Made by a program: the position numbers and the translations under genes. A model generated the notes under the pieces. It searched no databases. It saw only the letters and a list, made by a program, of their open reading frames with translations, and had not been told where the DNA came from. Below, in pieces: positions 26,756-35,495 of a stretch of DNA of 64,000 nt; position 1 is the stretch's first letter, and the number at the start of each line of letters is the position of its first letter. Source of the DNA: Slackia sp. ZJ119 (GTDB lineage: Bacteria; Actinomycetota; Coriobacteriia; Coriobacteriales; Eggerthellaceae); the NCBI RefSeq assembly GCF_011039175.1, contig NZ_JAAKEN010000002.1, positions 124,001 through 188,000 of the forward strand, written 5' to 3'.

Positions 26756-27610
26756 CTAAAACCCGCCGATGACGTCGGAAAACGCATACGGACCGTCGGT
26801 GGCGATGACCAGGTAGTTGTCGTCGCTCGCAAAGCCGTCGTCGCTCGCGTCGATGGCACAGGCGTTCGCGAAGTGCGCCTGCAGCCGCTCAAGCAGGCCG
26901 TGCAGCCGCGCGAAGTCTTCCGGCGAGCCGTTGCACGTGACGTTGATGCAGTAGAGGCCGCCGCGCGTCAGGTGCGCACGCACCGCTTCCAAGCCTGCGT
27001 CGTCCACCAGGTCCTCGGCCTCCTGCGAGCCGAAGAAGGCGTCGTTGACGATGACCTCGTAGCAAGCTTCGGTCGCATCGAGGTATTCGCGGCCCGTCGC
27101 TTCGATGATGCGGAAGCGCTCTTGCCCGCGCCCGTCTTCTGCCTGGGCTTCCAGCTCTTCTTCCAAGCGATCGACGAAAAAGTACTCGTAGGCCAGATCG
27201 ATCACGCCCGGATCCGGCTCGACCACGTCGATGCCCACGTGCGGCCGCGACATGAGCAGGTGCTTCGGATAGGAGCAGCCGCCCCCGCCCAGCATGAGCA
27301 CCCGGTCGATGGCCAGGCCCTGTTCGGCCGCCTCGAACATGCGGTCGAAGGCTCGATAGTACGCAAAGACGGGTTCGTGCCAGCGTTTGCCTAGGTAGGT
27401 GGCTGATTGGTAGGCGCCTCCGACGGCCAGCACGCGCACCGGCGAGCCGTCGTCGTCATAGATGGTGTCGACATAGGCCGGCCCGGCTTCCAACATGACG
27501 CAGAAGGAAACCTCTTGGTCGTCGGCGGAAGGCTCGCAGGCGGCCGGCTGGTCGGCGGCATCGGCGAAACCTGCGGGGTCAATGCAGTCGGCGGGGCTGT
27601 TGGGGTCCAT
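26756..27610 (-). CDS. Spermidine-synthase-like methyltransferase-fold protein
   Basis: 284 aa Rossmann-fold protein related to the spermidine synthase family: RVLMLGGGGCSYPKHLL (glycine-rich cofactor loop), GIDVVEPDPGVIDLAYEYF (acidic strand end) and EVIVNDAFFG (catalytic-region Asp). A 40-residue acidic N-terminus precedes the beta-hairpin domain. No polyamine neighbours are present, so aminopropyl transfer is unproven. The ATG at 27610 has GAAGGAG; longer upstream frames are GC-rich shadows of the divergent DUF5662 gene. Confidence 0.75.
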   Translation of the reverse strand: MDPNSPADCIDPAGFADAADQPAACEPSADDQEVSFCVMLEAGPAYVDTIYDDDGSPVRVLAVGGAYQSATYLGKRWHEPVFAYYRAFDRMFEAAEQGLAIDRVLMLGGGGCSYPKHLLMSRPHVGIDVVEPDPGVIDLAYEYFFVDRLEEELEAQAEDGRGQERFRIIEATGREYLDATEACYEVIVNDAFFGSQEAEDLVDDAGLEAVRAHLTRGGLYCINVTCNGSPEDFARLHGLLERLQAHFANACAIDASDDGFASDDNYLVIATDGPYAFSDVIGGF

Positions 27611-27826
27611 GGGCGCTCCTTCGAAGCAGGCTGGCACGGCAGTGCGCCAACGGGCGCACCATGGCATCCAGTATAGCGCGGCGCTTCGGACAGGCGGCCA
27701 ATCACGGCGTTTTCCTGATCGAAACCCATGCGGCCCTCCCTTCGGGTACACTCTTTGGTCGGGGAATCGAAGGCGCCGCCGCGCACCGGATGCCGCACGC
27801 CTCCCCGCCGAGAGAAAGAACCGCCC

Positions 27827-28645
27827 ATGAACGTCATGCCCACCGCCTCCACAGAAGACGCCGCCGCATCCGCGCACGTCGCACAGCCCGCCCGCGCAGA
27901 CGGGGCGGCCAGCGCTGCAACGACCGCAGCAAGCGAGCCGGCCAGCCGCGCTGCGGCCGTCGCGAATAATTCTACTTCCGTACCTAATACCGAAACAGAC
28001 CAGCAACCCCTGCAGACGCCGCCCACCAGGCCCGCCCGCGTCACGAAGCCTGCCGCGACCACGCCTTCCGCTTTCGCCCGCAACGCCGCCGCCCACTTCG
28101 CCACCATCACGCGCCACCGCCTGATCGTCTGCGAGCTGTGCTGCAAAGCGGGGCTGGCGTGGCAGGGGCTTGTGCACGACCTGTCGAAGTACTCGCCCAC
28201 CGAATTCGCGACCGGCATGCGCTACTTCCAGGGCACGTTCTCGCCCAATGCGGCCCAGCGCGACGCCGAGGGCTACTCGACGGCGTGGCTGCACCACAAG
28301 GGACGCAACCGCCATCACTTCGAGTACTGGACCGACATCGTCAAAGGGTCCGACGGGTCGCTCGTGGGCGTTCCCATGCCGACGCGCTACGTCATCGAGA
28401 TGTTCTGCGACCGCATCGCCGCATCGAAAGTGTACGAAAAAGAGGCCTACACCGACGCCAGCTCGCTGATATATTTCACGCGTGAACTGGGACTTCCGCG
28501 CATACCCATGCACCCGGACACGGCGGCGTTCCTCTACGTGCTGCTCGACATGCTGGCCGAGCGCGGCGAGGAAGCCACGTTCGCCTACATCCGCGAAAAC
28601 ATCGTCGCCCCTCGCTACGTCTACACCCCGGGCGGCCGGTTTTAA
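27827..28645 (+). CDS. DUF5662 family protein
   Basis: 272 aa. The first ~80 residues are low-complexity Ala/Thr/Ser-rich. The rest matches DUF5662: HDLSKYSPTEF, a His/Asp cluster WLHHKGRNRHHFEYW and a Tyr-rich C-terminus. The repeated HH and HD pairs suggest a metal-binding hydrolase-like site, but the function is unknown. It is transcribed divergently from the spermidine-synthase-like gene. The ATG at 27827 was chosen because AGAAAG precedes it and upstream sequence is not conserved. Confidence 0.8.
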   Translation: MNVMPTASTEDAAASAHVAQPARADGAASAATTAASEPASRAAAVANNSTSVPNTETDQQPLQTPPTRPARVTKPAATTPSAFARNAAAHFATITRHRLIVCELCCKAGLAWQGLVHDLSKYSPTEFATGMRYFQGTFSPNAAQRDAEGYSTAWLHHKGRNRHHFEYWTDIVKGSDGSLVGVPMPTRYVIEMFCDRIAASKVYEKEAYTDASSLIYFTRELGLPRIPMHPDTAAFLYVLLDMLAERGEEATFAYIRENIVAPRYVYTPGGRF

Positions 28646-28753
28646 GGGATCGCCGACCTTCGCGCCCGTTCGACGCAGGTAAGGCGCCCCTGATCAGCCT
28701 TCCTCAAAAAGGCAAAGCAGAAACAACGTTGAGACCCAAAGCGGCAGACGCCA

Positions 28754-30052
28754 TCAAGGGGCGAGACAGGTGACGGGAATGACGAGCACGCCATCCTTTC
28801 GCTGGCGGGCATAACCGCCCGGCGTCAGCACGGCACAAAACGCAGGCGCACCCATGATGCCGACGTCGATCTTGCTCGCGAGCCTTGTTAAATTATGCGC
28901 CGCCTCATCAACAAGTCGGGCGCTCATTTTCATTTCAAACAAGGCGTACGACCCGTCCGGCATCGTCACAACGGCATCAGCCTCAAGCCCCGTGCTGTCG
29001 TGGTAGTGCATGACAGCTCCTCCTAGCGGCTCAGCATAAACACGCAGGTCGCGAACGCAGAGATTCTCGAACAACATCCCACACGTCGACATGTCCTTCA
29101 AAAGAAGATCCGGTGTTGCGCCAAGGGCGGCGGCGGCAATTGACGGATCGGTGAAGAAACGAACCGGCGTAGTCGTGATGCGCGACTTCGCATGAAGCGA
29201 CGGAGTCCAAGCGGGGAGATCCTCCAACGCATAAATGCCCCTCAGCGCTCCAACATACGAATGTATGGTAGCCCTCGAAAGATCGCTTCCACGTTCCTTC
29301 AAATTGCTGCGAACCGTTCCCATATCGGCCTGAGTAGCCGTGCAACGCGCATACGCCTGCAAAATGACGCGAGCGTACTGAGGATTGCGAACAACGCCAT
29401 CAGGCAGCGAAATGTCTTCGTTCTCAATGGCAGCAAGGTAGTCGTAAGGCATCCTGAGCGAAAGGTTCGTCTTGCCCATTGTCGCCGCTCTCGGCCATCC
29501 TCCGCGACAAATAAGATACGCAATGTCCTCCACGTCCTGGCCGGCAGATCCTTCCACCCACGAGAAGCGCATGCCATCCCCCCGGTCTTCTTCCGCTGAC
29601 TTTTCGGCAAACAGCGCCGCCAAGCTTACCTCACCCGTCGAATCTCCCGACTCGAACAGCGACATGGTTCTCATGTCTAGAAACGAGAAGCGCCCCGTGC
29701 CGGAATGGCGCGGCTTGGCTCGAGGCGTCGAAGAACCCGTCAACATGAACTGACCCGGATCGGGGGCGCGGTCGACCGCAAAACGCACGGCGTCCCAAAG
29801 CTGAGGAGCCTCCTGCCATTCGTCGATCAGGCGCGGCCGGGGCCCTTGCAGCAGCAGAGACGGCTTCACTTCCGCAATCTCGAGATTGTTGGCTCGCTCG
29901 TCAGGATCCTGCAAAAAGACGGCGCTTTGCGCCTGCTGCTCGGCAGTCGACGTTTTCCCGCACCACTTGGGGCCTCGAATAGCCACGGCGCCGGCATACG
30001 AAAGCTTCGCTGCAAGCTCTCCGTCTGCCAACCTCGGCAGATATCCAGACAT
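28754..30052 (-). CDS. AAA ATPase with DUF4143 domain
   Basis: 432 aa. Walker A is GPKWCGKTS (about residues 27-35), a Walker B-like strand LLLQGPRPRLIDEWQEAP (about 66-83) carries the DEWQ, and the C-terminal DUF4143 restriction-endonuclease-like domain follows (GLEADAVVTMPDGSYALFEMK, with the PD-(D/E)xK-type acidic-plus-Lys arrangement). The family is common in actinobacteria and its role is not established. TTAGGAGG precedes the ATG at 30052. Three direct 15-bp repeats lie upstream. Confidence 0.88.
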   Translation of the reverse strand: MSGYLPRLADGELAAKLSYAGAVAIRGPKWCGKTSTAEQQAQSAVFLQDPDERANNLEIAEVKPSLLLQGPRPRLIDEWQEAPQLWDAVRFAVDRAPDPGQFMLTGSSTPRAKPRHSGTGRFSFLDMRTMSLFESGDSTGEVSLAALFAEKSAEEDRGDGMRFSWVEGSAGQDVEDIAYLICRGGWPRAATMGKTNLSLRMPYDYLAAIENEDISLPDGVVRNPQYARVILQAYARCTATQADMGTVRSNLKERGSDLSRATIHSYVGALRGIYALEDLPAWTPSLHAKSRITTTPVRFFTDPSIAAAALGATPDLLLKDMSTCGMLFENLCVRDLRVYAEPLGGAVMHYHDSTGLEADAVVTMPDGSYALFEMKMSARLVDEAAHNLTRLASKIDVGIMGAPAFCAVLTPGGYARQRKDGVLVIPVTCLAP

Positions 30053-30088
30053 TTGAGTCGCCTCCTAAACATTGATTCATCTGGTATG

Positions 30089-30149
30089 TTATACACTTTG
30101 CAGTGTTTTCATTATACACTTTGCAGCGTTTTTGTTAGACACTTTGCAG
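30089..30149 (-). promoter_or_regulatory. Three direct repeats upstream of the DUF4143 ATPase
   Basis: TTATACACTTTGCAG occurs at 30089-30103 and 30112-30126, with a variant TTAGACACTTTGCAG at 30135-30149, spaced exactly 23 bp. The first copy also forms ACACT...AGTGT symmetry. The position and regular phasing suggest an operator for a repressor, possibly self-regulation. Confidence 0.7.
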
Positions 30150-30295
30150 TTTTGCCGCTAGATTTCGGCATACGTGCGCATTTGAGACACCCCTAGACAG
30201 TGCAACACCGCGCAAGCGAAAGCGGCAAAACGCGCACCGCGACCCTGCTTACAGCCTAAAAACTCGGTCCAGCTTGGGTTGTTTGACCACCAGAG

Positions 30296-30352
30296 GCGAA
30301 ACCGCCCCCGTCAGGCCCTGCCCTCTTCGCGGGCGGCTATTTCGCCGCTTCT
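30296..30352 (-). terminator. Inverted repeat at the end of the asparagine synthetase gene
   Basis: GGCGAAAC-CGCC at 30296-30306 pairs with GGCGG...TTTCGCC across the stop codon region (about 30336-30352). It is a plausible stem at the 3' end of the minus-strand gene. There is no T-tract. Confidence 0.35.
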
Positions 30353-31923
30353 TCGAAGAACAGCTCGTACCACCTGATGAACACGTAGATCGACCACACG
30401 CGGCGCCACAGCGGGCCGGTGTTGCCGCGATAGCGCAGCTTGTGCCACAGGTTCGTCTTCCCGCCCAAAAACATGCTCAGCAGCGCGTCGAGCTCTTTCT
30501 GCTCGAAGAACTTCGCGGCTGCTTCGCTTTTGAACGCGCGGCGGATGTCGCCGTTGTAGGCGGGGTCGGCCAGCCAGTCGCGGATGGGCACAGGAAAGCC
30601 GAGCTTTTTTCGGTACGCGACCGTTTTCGGCAGCACGCGCGAGGCCGCCTTGCGCAGCGCGAGCTTGTTGCCGGTCGCGTCCACCTTGAAGCGCGACGGC
30701 ATATGCAGCGCAATGTCGAATATACGCAGGTCGCAATAGGGCATGCGGATGTCCAGCCCCGTGCCGCGCGAGATCTTCGTCGAATTGAACAGGATGCTGC
30801 CCTCGAAATAGCTGCGCAGGTCGGTGTAGAGCATCCAGCTGACGGTGTCGTACGCACGCCCGCCAGCCCCCCGCTGCCGCATGAAGTCGGCCACGGGACG
30901 CGCCTTGCAGTAGCGCTTCAAGTAGTGCTTCTGGTCGAGCGCCCGCATGGCCTGCGTCGCTCCGTAATACACCGGGTCGGACCCCTTTTCGAAGCGCGAC
31001 GTGTTTTGGTAGCCGTTGTAGCCCGCGAAGAACTCGTCGGCCCCTTCGCCGGAAAAGCACAGGTCAGTGCGCTGTTTTACCTGCTTGCACGCGCAGTAGA
31101 GCGAAAGGCCCGCCACGTCGGACGTGGGCTGTTCGTAGGCGAGCAAAAACTCGTCGAGCGTGGCGAAGAATTCCTCCGGCGTCACTTCGATGCCTTCGAA
31201 GCCGCGCTCGAGGTAGTCGGCCGTCGCACGCGCCTCGGCCTCCTCGCTGGCTTCTTGGTTTGCATACACCGCGCAAAAGCCCGTCCTGGCGCGGCTTTTC
31301 GCCAGCATGTAAGACGAGTCGACGCCGCCCGAAAGGAAGCTGTCGGGCTGCTCGTCGGCGTCGCAAATGTCGCGCAGGCTTTCGTCCATCGCGTCGGAAA
31401 GCGCGTCGGCCCAGTCGTCGAGCGTCTTCGTTTCGTCGGGGTCGAAGGCCAAATCCCAGTAGCGCCCGCGCTCGAGGCCGTTCTTCCCGAAGCGCACAAA
31501 CCCGCCCGGCTCTACTTTGTACACGCCTTTGAACAGGGTCTCTTCGCCGGGAATGTAGGACAGCCCCAGGTAGAGCTGGATGAGGTCTTCGTTCAGGTCG
31601 CGCACGAAGCCGGGCTGGTCGAACAGGTCACAGATCTGCGTGCCGTACAGCAGACGGCCGTCGGCGGTTTCAAAGTAGAACAGCAGCTCGGCGCCCAGCA
31701 CGTCGCGGACGCAGAACAGCTCGCCCGTTTCCGTGTCGCAGAAAACGGCGGCGAACTGGCCGTTGACGTGCAGCCCCATCTGGTCGCCCCAAGCCTCGTA
31801 TGCGGCCGTCATCAGGCATTTTTCTCGTTCGTGCCGCGTACGGCCCGCCACGTCGACGTGCAGCTGGTCTGCAAGCTGCTTATGGTTGCGAATCAGTCCT
31901 TGGTATGCTTTCAGTTCTATCAT
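30337..31923 (-). CDS. Asparagine synthetase-like protein lacking the N-terminal Cys
   Basis: 528 aa. The C-terminal synthetase domain has the PP-loop LSGGVDSSYML (198-207), LCFSGEGADEFFAGY and the TGLDIRMPYCD block. The N-terminal glutaminase domain begins abruptly at MIELKAYQGLIRNHKQLADQ, equivalent to about residue 70 of AsnB. The catalytic Cys2 and the first strands are missing, while VNGQFAAVFCD and VRDVLGAELLFYF remain. It should therefore use ammonia, or another amine donor, rather than glutamine. The ATG at 31923 has GAGAGGGA upstream, and no frame continues upstream to restore the missing part. Confidence 0.85.
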   Translation of the reverse strand: MIELKAYQGLIRNHKQLADQLHVDVAGRTRHEREKCLMTAAYEAWGDQMGLHVNGQFAAVFCDTETGELFCVRDVLGAELLFYFETADGRLLYGTQICDLFDQPGFVRDLNEDLIQLYLGLSYIPGEETLFKGVYKVEPGGFVRFGKNGLERGRYWDLAFDPDETKTLDDWADALSDAMDESLRDICDADEQPDSFLSGGVDSSYMLAKSRARTGFCAVYANQEASEEAEARATADYLERGFEGIEVTPEEFFATLDEFLLAYEQPTSDVAGLSLYCACKQVKQRTDLCFSGEGADEFFAGYNGYQNTSRFEKGSDPVYYGATQAMRALDQKHYLKRYCKARPVADFMRQRGAGGRAYDTVSWMLYTDLRSYFEGSILFNSTKISRGTGLDIRMPYCDLRIFDIALHMPSRFKVDATGNKLALRKAASRVLPKTVAYRKKLGFPVPIRDWLADPAYNGDIRRAFKSEAAAKFFEQKELDALLSMFLGGKTNLWHKLRYRGNTGPLWRRVWSIYVFIRWYELFFEEAAK

Positions 31924-32049
31924 CGAGGCGCGTCCCTCTCTTCGGCGATACGATGCGTCGGCGCAGCGCCGCCGAAGCGACGACGCGCCACCGGTATTCT
32001 AACCCGTTTCGCACGCGCCGCCCCGCCTTGCAGTCAAACGTCACGCACT

Positions 32050-32215
32050 GGAAACAGCCGCTCGCAGGTGCGCCCGCCCGCAAAGCCGGCGTCGGCGGCG
32101 CTGCGCGGCTGCGGCTCCTGCCCGCGAGCGGCCTTCCGCTGCCGCCCGCGACGGCTCCTGCCGCCCGCGGCCCCGCGCCGCCTCCCGCGAGCGGCCCCAC
32201 ATTGTTATCCTGCAC
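32050..32215. repeat. GC-rich degenerate repeats upstream of the Mg operon
   Basis: Imperfect copies of CTGCCGCCCGCG and GGCTCCTGCCGCCCGCG over about 165 bp. The surrounding gap (31924-32551) holds no gene. The right part carries the promoter and leader of the MgtE-domain gene. Confidence 0.5.
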
Positions 32216-32332
32216 TAACTTTCCTCCGCCGCCCTGCCGCGCCGTCGCTTCGAGAGGCGGCCCCATTGTCATGTTTCCGTCATGCTTCCGTTCTTCTTTT
32301 CCGTATTTTCGGGCAATCCCCGCGCCTTGGAG

Positions 32333-32551
32333 TATACTTCCGGGCTGATGCGCGACGTGCGCCTGGCGCGGTCGTGCAGCTTACCCAACCAGGAAAGGAA
32401 TGTTGTTGAAGGTTCGAAAATCGAAACCTCACAGCTCGTAGCCTCCTTGAGCGTCCCGCGTCGCGGCCGCTTGAGGGCGGCCCACGACGATGTGCAGGGT
32501 CCGCTCCATCACAAACGGTCAGTCGGCACGCCTGCATGAGAAGGGACGCAT
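32333..32551 (+). promoter_or_regulatory. Promoter and ~200-nt structured leader of the Mg transport operon
   Basis: TATACT (32333-32338) is a likely -10. The leader that follows contains a hairpin GGTTCGA-AAA-TCGAAACC (32411-32428) and a long-range GTCGTG/CACGAC pairing (about 32371/32485). It does not match the M-box or other riboswitch cores I know. A leader of this length before a magnesium operon is a candidate ion-sensing element, unproven. Confidence 0.35.
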
Positions 32552-33913
32552 ATGCTCTATCTTTCGCAAATGATGGGCAGGCCTGTTGTTGATTCAGCGG
32601 GCGAGAAAATCGGTACCATATCTGACCTGGCCATTTCCACGGGCGAGGTCTTCCCGCGCATCACCTCGCTGGCGTTTCAGGGCCCGGGACGCGTGCCGTT
32701 CATGATCTCGTGGCGCAAGTACGTCGACAAGTTCGACGAAGACGGCATCACGCTGGCCGTCGAAGCGCCCGACATCCGCTTCAGCTACCTGCAGCCCGAA
32801 GAAGTCCTGCTGGCCCGCGACCTGCTCAACCGGCAGATCGTCGACACGCAGGGCATGAAGGTCGTGCGCGTGAACGACCTGAAGCTGTCGGTTTCAGGGT
32901 CGCAGCTGCGCCTGCTCGGCGCCGAGGTGGGCGCACGCGGCATTCTGCGCGGGCTGCATCCGCTGGTGGAAAAAGCCGTGGTCGGCACTGGGAAGCTCGT
33001 CGGCCACAAGCTGGAAGAGCAGATCATCGCCTGGAACTACATGGACCTGCTCGACCGCGACCTGTCCGACGTGCAGCTGTCCGTCACGCACAAGCGCTTG
33101 GACGAGCTGCATCCCGCCGACATCGCCGACATTCTGGAACAGCTCGACCCGCAGCAACGCGCCAACGTGTTCCAGCATCTGGACGAAGCCCAGGCCACCG
33201 AAGCCATTTCCGAAATGGAGGACGAATACCAGGCCGACTTCATCGAGGACTTGGACCCGACGCGGGCGGCCGGCCTTCTGGGCTCGATGGACCCGGACGA
33301 CGCAGCCGACATCGTGCGCGACCTGTCCTACGAGAAGGCCGAAACGCTGCTGCGCCTACTCGGGGCCGAAGACGCCACCGAAATCCGCCGCCTGCTCGGC
33401 TACAAGGACGGCACCGCCGGCGGCATGATGACCACGCAGTACGTCGCAGTCGAATCGGACACCACGGTCAGCGAGACCATCGAAATCCTGCGCGAGCTTC
33501 CCGACGACCACCCCACCGTGCACTACGTCTACGTGCTCGACGAGTACGAAAAGCTCGTGGGCCTGCTGTCGCTGCGCACCCTCGTGCTGACCGACGGCTC
33601 AAGGCCCGTGGGCGACGTGATGTTCGACGACGTCATTTCGGTGACGCCGGAGGAAACCGAAGAAGACGTGGCCGCCGACATCTTCAAATACGACGTGCCC
33701 GCCATGCCGGTCGTCGACGAGCACGGCGTCATGCTCGGCATCGTGACGACCGACGACGCCTGGGATGCCATCGAGGAAGACGTGGCCGGCGACAAGACGA
33801 AGGCTTCGGTGCTGAAAGGCGTCGGCGTCGGCATGGCCGTGCTGTTCCTGCTGGTGCTCTACACCCTTATCTTGCTGCAGATATTCACCATTGCGCATGT
33901 AGGAGGTGCGTGA
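32552..33913 (+). CDS. PRC-barrel / MgtE-N / CBS protein with one C-terminal membrane helix
   Basis: 453 aa. Two PRC-barrel-like segments lie at about residues 1-150. The MgtE_N superhelical domain (LDELHPADIADILEQLDPQQRANVF, about 180-300) is followed by a CBS pair (about 310-430) and then a single hydrophobic helix (VLFLLVLYTLILLQIF). It keeps the Mg-sensing cytosolic part of MgtE but lacks the five-helix MgtE pore. The stop overlaps the next ATG (TGATG), coupling it to the NRAMP-type transporter, so it probably acts as that transporter's regulatory subunit. That is inference. Confidence 0.85.
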   Translation: MLYLSQMMGRPVVDSAGEKIGTISDLAISTGEVFPRITSLAFQGPGRVPFMISWRKYVDKFDEDGITLAVEAPDIRFSYLQPEEVLLARDLLNRQIVDTQGMKVVRVNDLKLSVSGSQLRLLGAEVGARGILRGLHPLVEKAVVGTGKLVGHKLEEQIIAWNYMDLLDRDLSDVQLSVTHKRLDELHPADIADILEQLDPQQRANVFQHLDEAQATEAISEMEDEYQADFIEDLDPTRAAGLLGSMDPDDAADIVRDLSYEKAETLLRLLGAEDATEIRRLLGYKDGTAGGMMTTQYVAVESDTTVSETIEILRELPDDHPTVHYVYVLDEYEKLVGLLSLRTLVLTDGSRPVGDVMFDDVISVTPEETEEDVAADIFKYDVPAMPVVDEHGVMLGIVTTDDAWDAIEEDVAGDKTKASVLKGVGVGMAVLFLLVLYTLILLQIFTIAHVGGA

Positions 33914-35250
33914 TGAACGCAAAGAAGCGTCCCGAAGCCGCCGAAACCACAGCGCTCAGCGTGCCCGGAGCCGGCGCGTCCAACGAAGCGCTCGCTTCCG
34001 GCGTTTCCGCTTCGGAAGGACGCAAAAAGTCGAGGCTGCTGCTCATCTTGGCCGCCATGGGGCCCGGCATCGTCACGGCCATGGCCGGCAACGACGCCGG
34101 CGGCATCTCGACGTATTCCACGGTCGGCGCCAACTTCGGCTTCGCCACCTTGTGGGTCATCCCCGTCATGTGCGTGCTGCTCATCGTCGTGGAGATGACG
34201 GCCGCTCGCATGGGTGCTGTCACCGGCAAGGGCTTCGCCGCGCTCATTCGCGAGCGCTTCGGCATCCGCCTGACCACGCTTGCCATGTTGTGCCTGCTCA
34301 TCGGCAACGTTTGCACGACCTTCTCAGAATTCGCCGGCATCGCCAGCGGCATGGAGATGTTCGGCGTCTCCAAGTACATCTCGGTGCCGGTGGCCGCGGT
34401 GGGCGTGTGGCTGCTGATCGTCGGCGGCTCGTACAAGCGGGTCGAGAAGGTGTTTTTGGTGCTGTCGCTCGTGTTCGTCACCTACATCGTGGCAGCCGTC
34501 ATGGCACGCCCGAGCTGGGAAGACGCCCTCATCCACACCGTCGTGCCGCAGATCGTGCAGGACCAGAGCTTCGTGTCGCTCGTCATCGCGATGATCGGCA
34601 CCACCATCGCGCCGTGGATGATGTTCTTCAACCAGTCCAACGTAGTGGAGAAGGGCGTGTCCACGAAAGACCTGTTCTACCAGAAGGTCGACGTGGTGGC
34701 AGGCACCATCGCCGCGTGCGTCGTGGCGTGGTTCATCATCGTGACGACGGGCAGCACACTGTTTCCCGAAGGCATACAGATCGACTCGGCCGCCGACGCA
34801 GCGCAGGCCCTGGCGCCGTTCGCCGGGCAGTACGCCGAGATGCTGTTCGCCATCGGCCTGATCGCGGCGTCGTTTCTGGCGGCATGCGTCTTGCCGCTGA
34901 CCACGTCGTTCGTCATCTGCGAGGCGTTCGGGTGGGAAGCCGGCGTGTCGTTCACCTGGAAAGAAGCTCCCACGTTCAAGGGAATCTTTACCTTCGTGAT
35001 CATCATTTCGGCAGTGGTCGTGCTCATTCCGTCCATCGACCTGATGACGGTCATGCTGACGGCACAGTTCGTGAACGGCCTGGTGCTGCCGGTGCTGTTG
35101 GTGTTCATGGCCATCATCGCCGCCGACAAGCGCATCATGGGAACCTTCAAGTCGGGCAAAGTGTCGCGCTTGCTGCTGTGGGTGACCGTTGCGATCGTCA
35201 CCGTGCTGACCGTCGCGCTCCTGGTCATGCAGCTGCTCGGGATCGGGTAG
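33913..35250 (+). CDS. NRAMP-related magnesium-type transporter (NRMT)
   Basis: 445 aa SLC11/NRAMP-fold transporter with about 11 helices after a 40-residue cytosolic N-terminus. The helix-1 metal motif is NDAGG (Asp61, residues 60-64) instead of the NRAMP DPGN, and the helix-6 motif is TIAPW with Ala234 instead of the methionine of MPH. Loss of the soft Met ligand and the Asn are hallmarks of NRMT proteins, for which an Eggerthella member has been shown to carry Mg2+. AGGAGG precedes the ATG. The coupling to an MgtE sensor domain supports magnesium as substrate. Confidence 0.88.
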   Translation: MNAKKRPEAAETTALSVPGAGASNEALASGVSASEGRKKSRLLLILAAMGPGIVTAMAGNDAGGISTYSTVGANFGFATLWVIPVMCVLLIVVEMTAARMGAVTGKGFAALIRERFGIRLTTLAMLCLLIGNVCTTFSEFAGIASGMEMFGVSKYISVPVAAVGVWLLIVGGSYKRVEKVFLVLSLVFVTYIVAAVMARPSWEDALIHTVVPQIVQDQSFVSLVIAMIGTTIAPWMMFFNQSNVVEKGVSTKDLFYQKVDVVAGTIAACVVAWFIIVTTGSTLFPEGIQIDSAADAAQALAPFAGQYAEMLFAIGLIAASFLAACVLPLTTSFVICEAFGWEAGVSFTWKEAPTFKGIFTFVIIISAVVVLIPSIDLMTVMLTAQFVNGLVLPVLLVFMAIIAADKRIMGTFKSGKVSRLLLWVTVAIVTVLTVALLVMQLLGIG

Positions 35251-35353
35251 CGCAGGGCGAAGACGCAGCCGGGGCCTTCGCTGCCGGCTTGGGGGCGTCC
35301 CGTCTCCTGGTGGTGGCAGAGGAAGAGCGCAAAAGGGTGCAAATCGGTGCGGA

Positions 35354-35423
35354 GCTGACAGAGGGACGGGGTATTCGTCAGCTCGGCGAGCCGAGCTGAC
35401 GAATACCCCGTCCCTCTGTCAGC
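35354..35423. repeat. 70-nt near-perfect palindrome (copy 1)
   Basis: Arms of 34 nt (35354-35387 and 35390-35423) are perfectly complementary with a 2-nt GA loop. They begin GCTGACAGAGGGACGGGG. It lies between the convergent NRMT and GW-repeat genes. The same sequence recurs at 45388-45457 with loop AA. It is probably a dispersed hairpin element that may also stop transcription both ways. Confidence 0.9.
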
Positions 35424-35495
35424 AAGGCCGCGCGGGTGCGCGGCCTTGCCTGCGGGCCTTCGGAGAGGCCCCTCTGTCTTAGGTTCAGGCGTCCG

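Noticed and set aside
26756-28513. A 585-codon minus-strand frame suggesting a much longer spermidine-synthase-like protein.
   Set aside because: The part beyond 27610 is antisense to the DUF5662 gene and is Arg/Gly-rich filler. A good ribosome-binding site marks the start at 27610.
32710-33912. Apparent 400-codon N-terminal extension of the NRMT transporter.
   Set aside because: This part is a frame-shifted shadow of the MgtE-domain gene. The transporter starts at the coupled ATG 33913 with AGGAGG.
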